Source: Methanobacteriota archaeon (GTDB lineage Archaea; Undinarchaeota; Undinarchaeia; Undinarchaeales; Undinarchaeaceae). Taken from it: DNA of 50,654 nucleotides. Shown one piece after another: positions 9,987 to 19,578 of this stretch. The notes beneath the pieces are model-generated. The model had not been told where the DNA came from and searched no databases. It was given only the letters and a program-made list of their open reading frames with translations. Made by a program: the position numbers and the translations under genes. Numbering within the stretch: position 1 is the first letter of the stretch; every line of letters begins with the position of its first letter. The stretch lies in assembly GCA_002687935.1 (NCBI GenBank), contig NZBN01000004.1, positions 1 to 50,654 of the forward strand. Direction: 5' to 3'.

Positions 9987-11800
9987 CCTTTATCACCAAC
10001 CAAAAGTCTTGGGTAAATGCAGAGAGACTTCATTTCATCAAGAAGAAGCTTGAATGCGTATGACATCTCAACCATTTTTGCCTCAATGTTTTCGCCGCAA
10101 ACTGTGCAGAAGTACATATCTCGGAATCTGTCGTAGACAGCAACTAATCCACAACCATTGCAGACTGGAACAGTTGTCTTGTCAGACTCGTCGAGAAGTC
10201 TTTCCTTCAGCAATAATGAAGCTCCGTGAGCTACAAAGGTATCCTTTTCCATTTCTCCGACTCGCAGACCACCATCTCGTGCCTTTCCTGCAGTTGGCTG
10301 ACGAGTAAGAATCTGAACAGGCCCTCTTGAGCGGGCTCTTATCTTGTCAACGACCATGTGCTTAAGCTTCTGATAATAGACGACGCCGACGAAAATTTCT
10401 GCCTCGAGTTTTTCTCCAGTAACTCCATTGTACATGACTTCCTTTCCTGTGTTTGTGAAACCGTGCTTTTCAAGCTGGGCTCTCATATCGTCTTCAGACT
10501 CTCCAGTGAAGGGGCTTGCATCAATTCTTCGTCCTTCGATTGAGCCAAGCTTTCCTCCAATTGACTCCAGAAGCTGTCCGATAGTCATTCTTGAAGGAAT
10601 TGCGTGGGGGTTAACTATTAGGTCAGGAATAATTCCAGAAGCTGTGAAAGGTGAATCTTCTTGGGGAAGAACCTGTCCGACAACTCCCTTTTGACCGTGT
10701 CTTGAGGAGAATTTGTCTCCAAGTTCAGGAACTCGTGGGTCACGGAGTTTTACTTTTACCTGTTTGTCTCCCTCAAGGTTTTCTGAAATAAGAATTGTGT
10801 CCGCTATTCCGCCCTCTCCTGTCTTTGCTCCGAGAGAGCTTTCTCTCCTGTTCTTGACAGAGATTCCGAATTCCTCCATTACTTCAAGGAAACGTGGAGG
10901 TGAGGTCTTTCCGATTATGACGTCCTCTTCACCTATAAGAGATTCCGTCTCGGCAATTCCGTCTTCTCCGAGATGTCTGTAGCAAGTCTCTGAACGGTAG
11001 CCTCTTACTTCCTTATCAGGAACTTCTATTGAATCAATCTGACCTCCAGGATATCTCTGCTCCGAGGCTTTGTAAGTTCTGAAGGATACTGTTCTGCCAA
11101 TTCCTCTCTCGATTGAAGCCTTATTCAGTATGATTGCATCCTGCATATTGTAACCGCCCTGTGAAAGGATGGCGACGACAAGGTTTTGTCCTGATGCTCT
11201 CTCGTCGTAGTTTACAAGGTCCATTGGAACTGAACGGACAAGTGGCATCTGAGGATAATTGAGAAGGTGCTTCTGTGTATCAGTTCGAATTGAATAGTTT
11301 GAAGCGTAAAGTCCTGTTCCTTGTTTTGACATGTTTGCCCCGAGGGTTACACGGGTCGCCATGTTGTGGTTCAGGAAGGGGACAAAATTTCCGCAGACTC
11401 CGAATATTGCTGCAGGGTCAATTTCAAGGTGAGTGTGTTCCTCAGTAAGTTCAGAATCGTTTAGAGCTATGAAAGTATTTTCCTCTTCAGAAGCGTCAAG
11501 GTATTCTATAATTCCTCTTCGGACTAGATCTCCCCAAGACATCTCATCATTTTTTACCTTGTTAAGATAGTCTTCAGTTAGAATGGGAACACCCTTTTCA
11601 ACTCTGATTAGCGGTCTTACAACACGACCTTCGTCCGTGTTTATATGAAGCTCATTTTCAGTGTCAATGTATGAGATGCTGACATCAGAGGCTATAACGC
11701 TCTGCCGTCTTAGATTTCTCATCTCATCAGAAAGTTTTAGTGCGTCGTCCGTGTTGCCGACAATTCTTCCATTCAGATATACGTCTGTCGGCCTTTCCAT
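9983..11800 (-). CDS. rpoB1: DNA-directed RNA polymerase subunit B' (C-terminal half of split RpoB)
   Basis: GDKFSSRHGQKGVVGQVLPQEDSPFT; RARSRGPVQILTRQPTAGKARDGGLRVGEMEKD. Confidence 0.97.
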   Translation of the reverse strand: MERPTDVYLNGRIVGNTDDALKLSDEMRNLRRQSVIASDVSISYIDTENELHINTDEGRVVRPLIRVEKGVPILTEDYLNKVKNDEMSWGDLVRRGIIEYLDASEEENTFIALNDSELTEEHTHLEIDPAAIFGVCGNFVPFLNHNMATRVTLGANMSKQGTGLYASNYSIRTDTQKHLLNYPQMPLVRSVPMDLVNYDERASGQNLVVAILSQGGYNMQDAIILNKASIERGIGRTVSFRTYKASEQRYPGGQIDSIEVPDKEVRGYRSETCYRHLGEDGIAETESLIGEEDVIIGKTSPPRFLEVMEEFGISVKNRRESSLGAKTGEGGIADTILISENLEGDKQVKVKLRDPRVPELGDKFSSRHGQKGVVGQVLPQEDSPFTASGIIPDLIVNPHAIPSRMTIGQLLESIGGKLGSIEGRRIDASPFTGESEDDMRAQLEKHGFTNTGKEVMYNGVTGEKLEAEIFVGVVYYQKLKHMVVDKIRARSRGPVQILTRQPTAGKARDGGLRVGEMEKDTFVAHGASLLLKERLLDESDKTTVPVCNGCGLVAVYDRFRDMYFCTVCGENIEAKMVEMSYAFKLLLDEMKSLCIYPRLLVGDKG

Positions 11801-13272
11801 TATTCTAACCTCTTAACTCCCTTCTTTCTCAGAGTTTCTTCAATAAGTGCATCATCTGACTCAGTTGTAAGTTTTGTAGTGAGTGCCAGATTTTTAACAA
11901 GTCCTATGTTTGAACCTTCAGGAGTTTCAGACGGACACAGTCTTCCCCAGTGAGTTGAGTGCAAGTCACGGGCTTCGAAATGCGGCTGTGTGGTGCTGAG
12001 AAGCGACCTGACACGCCTTCTGTGAGAAATTGAGGATATGAAATTCATTCTGTCAAGGTGCTGTGAGACTCCCTGTCTGCTTCCAATCCAGGCTCCGGTT
12101 GCTACAGCGTGCTGAATTCTTTCTGTGAGGAAATTACTGCGAATTGAATTTCTTATTGCGAGTTTCCTATTCCTCTTGTATGCTTTTTCAAGTGAATAAG
12201 TGGTATTGTTGACAAGTGCTCTGAAAGCAACTCTAAAGAGGTCTTCCAGAAGACTTCCTGCAAGTCCAAGTCTCTTGTTTGAATAGTGATCCTTGTCATC
12301 GACATCGACCATGTTGAGATGGAGTCTGATTACTTTGTTTGCCATTCTGCAGAGATAGACAGCCTTGTAAATTCTGTCCTCAGGCATTGTTCCAATATGA
12401 GGAAGAAGGAATGTATCAAGAACTCTTTCTGCCCTCTCCATTCTGGCTTCCTTTTCCTGACCAAAGGCCACCTTCTTTCCGAGAAGGTCGAGTGCATCAT
12501 TTCTGTTCTTTGCTTCTTCTGCTTCTTCAAAGCTGACGTAAAGCTCAGAAGCCAGAGAAGGGTTACTTGCAATTTCCTTTACTATGTCAGAATCCTTTTC
12601 CATTCCAAGTGCTTTTAGAACTGCTATGAAAGGTACTGGTTTTGAGAAAGGTGGCATCTCCATTATAAGACCGCCGTCTTTCTTTCTGCTGACTGAGTTT
12701 CTTCTTCTGTACCAGCCTCCTTCTGAGAAGACACGGGCACTCTCAGTTGTTGGACCGAGTTTGACGTGGCTGACATTCATCAGATTCGGAGCCAGGTCTT
12801 CAACAAGTATAAGAACTCTCTCTGTTCCATTGACAACGAAATATCCTCCGGGATCATTTGGGTCCTCATTAACTCCTATAAGCTCGTCTCTGTCCATTCC
12901 ATAGAGATTGCAAATTTTTGAGCGAAGCATTGTCGGGAGAGAGCCAATTGGAACTTCCATTTTTGGCTGCTCAACTTCATTTTGAATTGGAGTAAGTTCT
13001 AGGATGAGTGGAGATGCATAAGTAAGATCTCTGAGGCGAGCCTCATTAGGGAAAATTTGTCTGACTGCACCGGTTGCTTCCTTGATGGAAGGCTTTCCAA
13101 CTCTGATTCCGTCGAGTCTGACTTCGAAACCCTCGATGTCAGGATTTATGACTCCGATTTCGTCTATGACACTCTGAAGTCCGTTCTCAATAAATGAATT
13201 GTAAGAAGATATATGGTGCTCCACAAGTCCGTTTTCTTCGAAAAATTTGTTAACAAGCGAGCGACGTTCCAT
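11800..13272 (-). CDS. rpoB2: DNA-directed RNA polymerase subunit B'' (N-terminal half of split RpoB)
   Basis: GYFVVNGTERVLI; RMNFISSISHRRRVRS; HWGRLCPSETPEGSNIGLVKNLAL. Confidence 0.97.
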   Translation of the reverse strand: MERRSLVNKFFEENGLVEHHISSYNSFIENGLQSVIDEIGVINPDIEGFEVRLDGIRVGKPSIKEATGAVRQIFPNEARLRDLTYASPLILELTPIQNEVEQPKMEVPIGSLPTMLRSKICNLYGMDRDELIGVNEDPNDPGGYFVVNGTERVLILVEDLAPNLMNVSHVKLGPTTESARVFSEGGWYRRRNSVSRKKDGGLIMEMPPFSKPVPFIAVLKALGMEKDSDIVKEIASNPSLASELYVSFEEAEEAKNRNDALDLLGKKVAFGQEKEARMERAERVLDTFLLPHIGTMPEDRIYKAVYLCRMANKVIRLHLNMVDVDDKDHYSNKRLGLAGSLLEDLFRVAFRALVNNTTYSLEKAYKRNRKLAIRNSIRSNFLTERIQHAVATGAWIGSRQGVSQHLDRMNFISSISHRRRVRSLLSTTQPHFEARDLHSTHWGRLCPSETPEGSNIGLVKNLALTTKLTTESDDALIEETLRKKGVKRLE

Positions 13273-13518
13273 TTAAATCACAACCCTATAATAAAGTGTT
13301 TTGCCAGCCGTCTCACTTTTTCTGGTGATACAGATGACCTGACCCTTTGAAGGCTTCATATGTTTGATAGCCGGATCATTTTTGTTAATCTTTGGAAGCT
13401 GTCTTCGCTCTGCGCCATACTTTGTCAGTACAGCCTCGACATCCTTTTCTTCAAGTATTTCGTGTTTCGGAACAAGTGAATGCGCTGACACATCGAATGT
13501 TTCTTTCTCTTCTACCAT
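13273..13518 (-). CDS. rpoH: DNA-directed RNA polymerase subunit H
   Basis: FDVSAHSLVPKHEIL...YGAERRQLPKINKNDPAIK...GQVICITRKSETAGKTLYYRVV. Confidence 0.95.
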   Translation of the reverse strand: MVEEKETFDVSAHSLVPKHEILEEKDVEAVLTKYGAERRQLPKINKNDPAIKHMKPSKGQVICITRKSETAGKTLYYRVVI

Positions 13519-13569
13519 TTATGAATATCCTTCTGCCTTTTAGGCAATCTTCTGTACTATATTGGGCTA

Positions 13570-13643
13570 TGGGCCCGACGGGATTTGAACCCGCGACACC
13601 CTGGTTAAAAGCCAGGCGCTCTCCCAGCCTGAGCTACGGGCCC
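13570..13643 (-). tRNA. tRNA-Lys(TTT)
   Basis: Acceptor GGGCCCG/CGGGCCC; anticodon stem-loop CCTGG-CTTTTAA-CCAGG; GCGGGTTCAAATCCCGT T-arm. Confidence 0.95.
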
Positions 13644-13678
13644 AATGAGGCCCTTTTTTGGTGTTGCGTGGGCCAAGC

Positions 13679-13750
13679 GCCCTGACTGGGATTTGAACCC
13701 AGGTCACGACCGTGACAGGGTCGTATGCTAAACCACTACACCATCAGGGC
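13679..13750 (-). tRNA. tRNA-Asp(GTC)
   Basis: Acceptor GCCCTGA/TCAGGGC; anticodon stem-loop CGACC-CTGTCAC-GGTCG; discriminator G. Confidence 0.95.
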
Positions 13751-13844
13751 ATTTTGCGAGACTCCCGACTGATATTGTAAGTCTGTTGGGTGGTTTTATA
13801 TTTGGCCTGACATCGGTGATCTCCGCGAACGGATGAGTATGGTG

Positions 13845-13960
<116 letters not shown>

Positions 13961-14058
13961 CTCCATTTATGAGTACCCTGAGGTATATAAGGCTTGTGGT
14001 AACTTAAACGAGAGGAAGCCCACATAAACTATATATAGCGAGACTCTTTAGAGCGACT

Positions 14059-14286
14059 ATGATTTGGGGATTTGAAGCCATACTGTACTACCTCTTCGTT
14101 TTAGACAGTAGTATATATTTTGTGATGGCTTTTTCGAGGGGAAAGTTACACAAAAAGACAATGCACTGGTATTCAAACTATGCTAAATACTTTTTTAATT
14201 TCCCTATAAATCGTGGTGTTGCAATAATGTATTTGGCACTTATTGTATGGATAGGACTTTCACTATCCCGACTTGGAATTATTTAG
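14059..14286 (+). CDS. Small membrane protein
   Basis: Supplied ORF with two hydrophobic stretches; follows an AT-rich promoter-like region. Confidence 0.5.
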   Translation: MIWGFEAILYYLFVLDSSIYFVMAFSRGKLHKKTMHWYSNYAKYFFNFPINRGVAIMYLALIVWIGLSLSRLGII

Positions 14287-14551
14287 AAGATTTCTTTTTG
14301 TAGATAGTTGCAGTAAATCCGACAGTATTTATGAGAGAAGAGTCAGTCCTCTCGGCAAGCTCTTTGAATAAGTCATTTTTATTGTCCTGAATTGCAGTGT
14401 TTAGAAATTTAACCTTGATAAGTTCAGTATTTTCAAGTCGCGCCTTTATTTCAGATATAACTTCTTCAGTAAGACCTGATTTTCCAACTCTGATTGAGGG
14501 AGGTAATTGATTAGCTCTCTTTTTGAGACTTAGAACAGTTTCAGAACTCAT
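14279..14551 (-). CDS. YhbY/CRM-domain RNA-binding protein
   Basis: LKKRANQLPPSIRVGKSGLTEEVISEIKARLENTELIKVKFLN. Confidence 0.85.
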   Translation of the reverse strand: MSSETVLSLKKRANQLPPSIRVGKSGLTEEVISEIKARLENTELIKVKFLNTAIQDNKNDLFKELAERTDSSLINTVGFTATIYKKKSSK

Positions 14552-14793
14552 TTCTTTTTCTTTATTTTTCGCCCAAGTATATCCTTCTTGAAGCGATCCT
14601 TTCTGAAGAGAAATAGATAGGCTATTTCCAACACACCAAGTGTATTAACAACAAGTAAAACAATGAACCATTTCTTTTGCAGATTTCTTGCGGAGTGCCA
14701 CAGAGCAAACCCCTTCCATATAACTGCCCAGATTAATGCAAACCAGAAGAGAAGGTATGACGGGCTTGAAAGCATTGTAAGATAACTTACCAT
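14548..14793 (-). CDS. Small membrane protein, resembles DUF5652 family
   Basis: WFALIWAVIWKGFALWHSARNLQKKWFIVLLVVNTLGVLEIAYLFLFRK. Confidence 0.7.
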   Translation of the reverse strand: MVSYLTMLSSPSYLLFWFALIWAVIWKGFALWHSARNLQKKWFIVLLVVNTLGVLEIAYLFLFRKDRFKKDILGRKIKKKK

Positions 14794-14823
14794 AAGCTAA
14801 GTTGTGCTTAGTTCTTTATAAAG

Positions 14824-14925
14824 TTATTTTTTATTTTTCGCGCAATTGCAAGTTCCGGTGCTGTGTCCAACACAACCTATGAGCCAGTGCTTCCTGCATC
14901 CGCAAATTATGCATTTCCTCTTCAT
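14824..14925 (-). CDS. 33-aa Cys-rich microprotein (not in ORF track)
   Basis: Minus-strand ATG at 14925 reads MKRKCIICGCRKHWLIGCVGHSTGTCNCAKNKK, stop TAA. Confidence 0.45.
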   Translation of the reverse strand: MKRKCIICGCRKHWLIGCVGHSTGTCNCAKNKK

Positions 14926-15079
14926 TGATTGAAACCCTTTACGCGTGTGTACAGAGATAAACCTAAGTCTGCTTTGGAACGCATAAACTACAATTAGAAT
15001 GCTAACTTATTATTCTTTGTGAAGCTCGAAAATAGCTTAAAGCCTAAGCTAATAAAAATCAATTCAGAAAGTCCAGTAA

Positions 15080-15157
15080 TTACTGCATGTACATGAAGTA
15101 ATAGACGAGAGCGGCCGCGATAACAACGACGACACCCCCAACCAATAGTTTGTTCAT
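15080..15157 (-). CDS. 25-aa single-TM microprotein (not in ORF track)
   Basis: Minus-strand ATG at 15157 reads MNKLLVGGVVVVIAAALVYYFMYMQ, stop TAA. Confidence 0.45.
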   Translation of the reverse strand: MNKLLVGGVVVVIAAALVYYFMYMQ

Positions 15158-15264
15158 GTGCGATATAAAGTTAAGAGCCTTATAAAGCTTTCTTGATAAC
15201 CCGCAACTACATGGGATTTGTGTTAAATAGATTTCTGTGCCACTTTAAGTGTAGAGGTGAGCTT

Positions 15265-15594
15265 ATGGAAAAGCTGGTGATAAAAATAGGAAAAGTAGTA
15301 GGAACATCTCTTGCAGGGCTTCTTGCACTGTGCAACGCAGCCTATGCAATAATACCACCAAACACAACAGAAGTTCCTGATGAGATACTGCAACCATTTT
15401 GGAATGCTTATGCCCTTATAAAAGGAATAGCAACAGCCGCAGTGGCGGTTGCACTTGCATACAATTTTATGCAATGGTCAGCAGCATCTGGAAATCCTGC
15501 AGAGCGAGAACAGGTGAAGAAGCAGATGCTTGCAGTAATACTTGGCTATGCAGGAATACTGCTTGCAGTTCCAATAATAAATTATTTAGTATAA
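15265..15594 (+). CDS. VirB2/TrbC-like pilin subunit
   Basis: Internal ATG at 15265 after gaggtga; signal peptide ending NAAYA, then two TM segments (IKGIATAAVAVALAYNF, MLAVILGYAGILLAVPII); upstream of VirB6/VirB3/VirB4-like genes. Confidence 0.7.
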   Translation: MEKLVIKIGKVVGTSLAGLLALCNAAYAIIPPNTTEVPDEILQPFWNAYALIKGIATAAVAVALAYNFMQWSAASGNPAEREQVKKQMLAVILGYAGILLAVPIINYLV

Positions 15595-16554
15595 ATGAAA
15601 AAACTGAGAATTTTTCTTGTAGCGGCAGCTCTGGTATTTGTATTAGGGACTGGTTCAGCGACAGCTGTAGGAGATATAGGAGGAAGTTCAATAGGCCTGA
15701 TAGACTTAAGTCCCATAACTACATCAATAAATCAGCTGAACACAGATATACAGACAAAACTTCCCATAATTATAGCAAATGAAAGCGAAGCAAGAATAGA
15801 CAAGGGTATTGACACATTCAGACAAAAAGTTCTCTTAGAGCCAGGGGAGAAGAGCTATCAGAATTTTATGGAGGTTTACTCCAAGAAACCAGAGCTTGAT
15901 GAGAAAAAAAGTGCGAAGGTTACAGGATTCTTAGTTGCCGCATTTGTCCTTGTGCTTTTCAGCTACAATCTACTTCCTCTTGTTGTTGGAGGGATGGGAA
16001 GTCCCGTCGCAAGAGAAACAATGAAGGGGCAATTGAAAAATCTTGTTTTCATGCTTGCAGGCCTCTATGCTTCATACTACATATACACCTCAGTTTACGA
16101 AATGTCACTTGCGGGCGCAAAATATTTGATATGGAAAGAGAAAGTACAGTTCCTGAATCCTGTAAATGCCAGTGCAGACTTTTTTACAACACTCTATACA
16201 GTAATTGTTGTAAGCATGGCAGAGATTTTCGTAAAAACGAGACTCTTCTTAACAGAATTTGGAGTCTTGATTCTACCCTTTGCTTGGGTTATGTACAATT
16301 CAAGTTGGGAAGAATTTGAAGCACTGGGAGCCAAGGCAATTGCGACACTTACTCTCTTTCTGGCGATGCCAATTGTAGACGCACTTCTTCTTATGACACT
16401 TACAGGAACGACTGACTTTGTTTTTGTCTCTCTTCTAGCCTTTGTTATAATAAATTACTATGTGATAACTGGAACTCTCAAATCCCTTGTAAGCCCAGTG
16501 AAGGATGCAATAGGATCTCTTAGAAGATTTACTGTGGTAGGGGTGATTCGATGA
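15595..16554 (+). CDS. Polytopic membrane protein, VirB6/TrbL-like by position and topology
   Basis: N-terminal signal-like segment, multiple TM helices, between the pilin-like and PrgI-like genes; starts immediately after the upstream stop codon. Confidence 0.6.
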   Translation: MKKLRIFLVAAALVFVLGTGSATAVGDIGGSSIGLIDLSPITTSINQLNTDIQTKLPIIIANESEARIDKGIDTFRQKVLLEPGEKSYQNFMEVYSKKPELDEKKSAKVTGFLVAAFVLVLFSYNLLPLVVGGMGSPVARETMKGQLKNLVFMLAGLYASYYIYTSVYEMSLAGAKYLIWKEKVQFLNPVNASADFFTTLYTVIVVSMAEIFVKTRLFLTEFGVLILPFAWVMYNSSWEEFEALGAKAIATLTLFLAMPIVDALLLMTLTGTTDFVFVSLLAFVIINYYVITGTLKSLVSPVKDAIGSLRRFTVVGVIR

Positions 16555-17423
16555 CTGAAATAAAATCCGGATACGATGTTCCACAGAGTATGCGTTATGA
16601 AGAGAAAGTATTAGGAGCACTAACTTTCAGACAGGTAATCTATCTCCTCCTCGGAGGAATTGTAGCAATCTTCTTCTGGAAACTGCCACTGATAGAGACT
16701 GTAAGAATATCTCTCTCTGCTATTTCACTTATTTTAGGACTTATACTGGGCTTCGCCAAAGTAAAATCAAGGAATGCTGATGAACACCTCTATAGTATCG
16801 CTAGGTATCACCGCAGGCCAAAGCGCTTCGGCTACCTTGATGCTGAAATGGCGAAGCTCATTGGAGTTAGTGGAATAAAAAACGGGGCAGTTCTTATGGA
16901 TAACGGGACAGTTCTCGCGATAGTACAGGCAAGTCCGATAAACTTCACTATGCGTTCTGAAGAAGATAAGGAGGCAATAATAGGACGCTACAGAAGGTTT
17001 CTTGACTCTCTGGATTTCCCCATACAGATACTTGTGAGGACTGTGAAGTTAGATATCGAACCATATTTGAAATCAGTAAAAGAGCGGGCCAATAAGTCAA
17101 AAGGAAAGAAGGCAGGAAAACTCTTCGAACATTTCTGTAAGTATTTTGAGAAGACTATTAAAGAGAGGAATGTGAAAAACCGTCTCTTTTATGTTATAGT
17201 TCCGGCGGGAAAGACGCGAAAGGATCAAAGTGAAATTGATTCAAGAGTTTCTCTTTGTATAGACGGACTATCCGGCTGTGGGATAAAAGCAAGAAGACTA
17301 AACTCAGGAGAACTAGCACCACTTCTGGCCAGTTTTCTTGAAGGCCATATTGAAGAAGATTGGGGCTACATCTCTCCGATTACAGTACTTGGAAATTTCG
17401 AAGGAAGGAAGGAAAATGTTTAA
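16551..17423 (+). CDS. PrgI/VirB3-like protein with extended C-terminal region
   Basis: YDVPQSMRYEEKVLGALTFRQVIYLLLGGIVAIFFW...GLILGFAKVKSRNADEHLYSIARYHRRPKRF; ATGA overlap with the preceding gene. Confidence 0.75.
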   Translation: MTEIKSGYDVPQSMRYEEKVLGALTFRQVIYLLLGGIVAIFFWKLPLIETVRISLSAISLILGLILGFAKVKSRNADEHLYSIARYHRRPKRFGYLDAEMAKLIGVSGIKNGAVLMDNGTVLAIVQASPINFTMRSEEDKEAIIGRYRRFLDSLDFPIQILVRTVKLDIEPYLKSVKERANKSKGKKAGKLFEHFCKYFEKTIKERNVKNRLFYVIVPAGKTRKDQSEIDSRVSLCIDGLSGCGIKARRLNSGELAPLLASFLEGHIEEDWGYISPITVLGNFEGRKENV

Positions 17424-19161
17424 TCTGAAAAGAAAGCAGAGTGAGGAAAAGGGAGTACAGGAAATTCTGAAACCCAGCTCAGTTTCTATTGGACAAGATA
17501 AAATAAACATAAATGACAGGTACAATCGAATAGTGATGGCAGCTGGCTGGCCCGGAAGAGTTCAGGAAGGTTTTCTTGACAGAATTATTACAGCAAAGGG
17601 AGAGTTTGACATAAGCCTGCATATCCATCCAATGACAAATGATGACAGTAGAGTTTATCTGGACAATGCCATAAAAAAGATGGATGCAGATAATTTCAGC
17701 CTTAAGAAAACAGGTAGTAGTAGTGCCACTCTGGCAAACAAAATAGCTGACGCTAATTCAACCCTGAAAAGAGTTGAATTCGGAGAAGAGAGACTTTTTG
17801 ACACATCACTCTATGTAAATGTAAAGGCTTATGATGACAGCGAACTGGAAAGGCAAACAAAAAAAGTCGAGTCCATAATGAGCTCAGTAAAAATTATTCC
17901 GAGGAGACCAGGATATAGAATGAGAGAAGGTATTGAAAGCGTTCTCCCCTTTGCTAGAAACAGACTTAGTGTAAAGAGAGCCCTGACGACTTCTGCTCTG
18001 AGTGCACTCTTTCCATTCACCACAAGTTATCTTGAACTCGAAGACGGAGGTGTTTTCCTTGGAGTCAATGAAAAGAACAACATACCTATAATACAGGACA
18101 TCTTCAGATTCAGGAACCCGAATGGAATAGTTGTCGGATCTTCTGGAAGCGGAAAATCCTTCGCGGCGAAACTGCTCGCAACAAGAGTTATGTGGAACGG
18201 TGCAAAGGTAAGAATAATAGATCCTGAAGGAGAGTACGCAGCCCTCGCCTCGGCACTAGGAGGGAAAGTTGTGAAAATTTCAAGGGATTCAAAGACCTGT
18301 ATTAATCTTCTTGACTTTATGGGACAGGATTATAGTGAAAAGCGGGAATCTCTTATGAGCTCCTTCGCCGTTCTTTTTGGAGATATGTCAAGCTATCAGA
18401 AATCCAGACTTGAGAGAGCAATATTGTCCGCCTACAAAATGAAGGGGATTGAAAAAGAAGTCAAAGAAAGTTGGCAAAATTCTCCGCCGATTTTATCTGA
18501 CCTCTATGAGGCACTTTCAGAAGAAATGGGAAAAGCAGAAACACAGAAACAGAAAGATGAGATTTTATCCATTATGTGCAAGATGGATATGTTCATTGAA
18601 GAGGACGGACTTTTTTCTTATCTTAACTCAAGAACTCAGATGGAATTTGAAAATCAATTAGTCGTATTTGATATATCTGAAATGTCTGAGCACGTCCAGC
18701 CCTTAATATTGCATATGATACTGGAATATCTGAACTATGAAATGAGAAGAGACAGGGAAAGAAGCTTCGTCGTAGTTGATGAGGTCTGGAAACTCCTTAG
18801 AGAACCAGCAGTAGTTGACCACATTTTCAAAATGGTTAAGACATCGAGGAAGTGGAATATGTCCCTCATCCTCATTACACAACAGGTAAGAGACCTTACG
18901 AATAGTGAGGCAGGAGAAGCCGTCCTGGCGAACACTAGTTTCAAATATATTTTTGGTCACGAGGCAAGTGATATGAAATACAGCCAACCCTTCTTTGGAC
19001 TGAATACAAGAGAAAAACAAATACTTCTGACAGCGAAACCAGGGGAGGGAGTCTTGATGTTGGGAGACAGTCATTACAATATAAAGATTGAAGCATCTCC
19101 AGAGGAAACTGAAATTATTACAACTGACGCAGATGTTCTCAGAAAAGTGGAAATTGATTAA
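17416..19161 (+). CDS. VirB4/TraC-like conjugation/pilus ATPase
   Basis: Walker A GSSGSGKSFAAK, FVVVDEVWKLL Walker B, RKWNMSLILITQQV; ATG at 17416 after aaggaagg. Confidence 0.88.
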   Translation: MFNLKRKQSEEKGVQEILKPSSVSIGQDKININDRYNRIVMAAGWPGRVQEGFLDRIITAKGEFDISLHIHPMTNDDSRVYLDNAIKKMDADNFSLKKTGSSSATLANKIADANSTLKRVEFGEERLFDTSLYVNVKAYDDSELERQTKKVESIMSSVKIIPRRPGYRMREGIESVLPFARNRLSVKRALTTSALSALFPFTTSYLELEDGGVFLGVNEKNNIPIIQDIFRFRNPNGIVVGSSGSGKSFAAKLLATRVMWNGAKVRIIDPEGEYAALASALGGKVVKISRDSKTCINLLDFMGQDYSEKRESLMSSFAVLFGDMSSYQKSRLERAILSAYKMKGIEKEVKESWQNSPPILSDLYEALSEEMGKAETQKQKDEILSIMCKMDMFIEEDGLFSYLNSRTQMEFENQLVVFDISEMSEHVQPLILHMILEYLNYEMRRDRERSFVVVDEVWKLLREPAVVDHIFKMVKTSRKWNMSLILITQQVRDLTNSEAGEAVLANTSFKYIFGHEASDMKYSQPFFGLNTREKQILLTAKPGEGVLMLGDSHYNIKIEASPEETEIITTDADVLRKVEID

Positions 19162-19209
19162 CTTTCCAAGTTAAATCAAATTTATAACTTAAACCACGAA
19201 GTTTCCATC

Positions 19210-19578
19210 ATGGCGATACAAATAAGGGCGATAGAGGAACTTTATGTATATCTGAAGCAATTTGGGCTTACAGATTATCAAGCACAAGGAACAGCTGCTG
19301 TGATGATTCTTGGAAAGGCAACTGCTAGGGAAGTCAGTAAGAATACAAACATACAGATGAAACACGTCCACAGAACTATGCAGGAACTTGGATATTTTGG
19401 GCTGATAGAAACTATAGAGACACGACCAATGTTGTATATCGCAAAGCCAGATGAGGTTCTTGAACGTCTAATAGGCATGAAAGAGGAGAAACTTGAAAAA
19501 CTTCAGAGCAAGAGAGAGGACCTTCTTGGCACAATAGAGGACTACCAGAGCTCAGTGAAGCTGACAATAGAAGTCTGA
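19210..19578 (+). CDS. TrmB-like winged-helix transcriptional regulator
   Basis: YLKQFGLTDYQAQGTAAVMILGKATAREVSKNTNIQMKHVHRTMQELGYFGLIE, followed by a coiled coil. Confidence 0.7.
   Translation: MAIQIRAIEELYVYLKQFGLTDYQAQGTAAVMILGKATAREVSKNTNIQMKHVHRTMQELGYFGLIETIETRPMLYIAKPDEVLERLIGMKEEKLEKLQSKREDLLGTIEDYQSSVKLTIEV

Noticed and set aside
9983-13272. Split RpoB (B' and B'') as a novelty
   Set aside because: A split RNA polymerase B subunit is well known in several archaeal lineages.
13392-13685. 97-aa plus-strand ORF
   Set aside because: Antisense to rpoH and tRNA-Lys.
15193-15264. Extended N-terminus of the pilin-like ORF
   Set aside because: The ATG at 15265 has a gaggtga ribosome-binding site and gives a clean signal peptide; the upstream part is probably untranslated.
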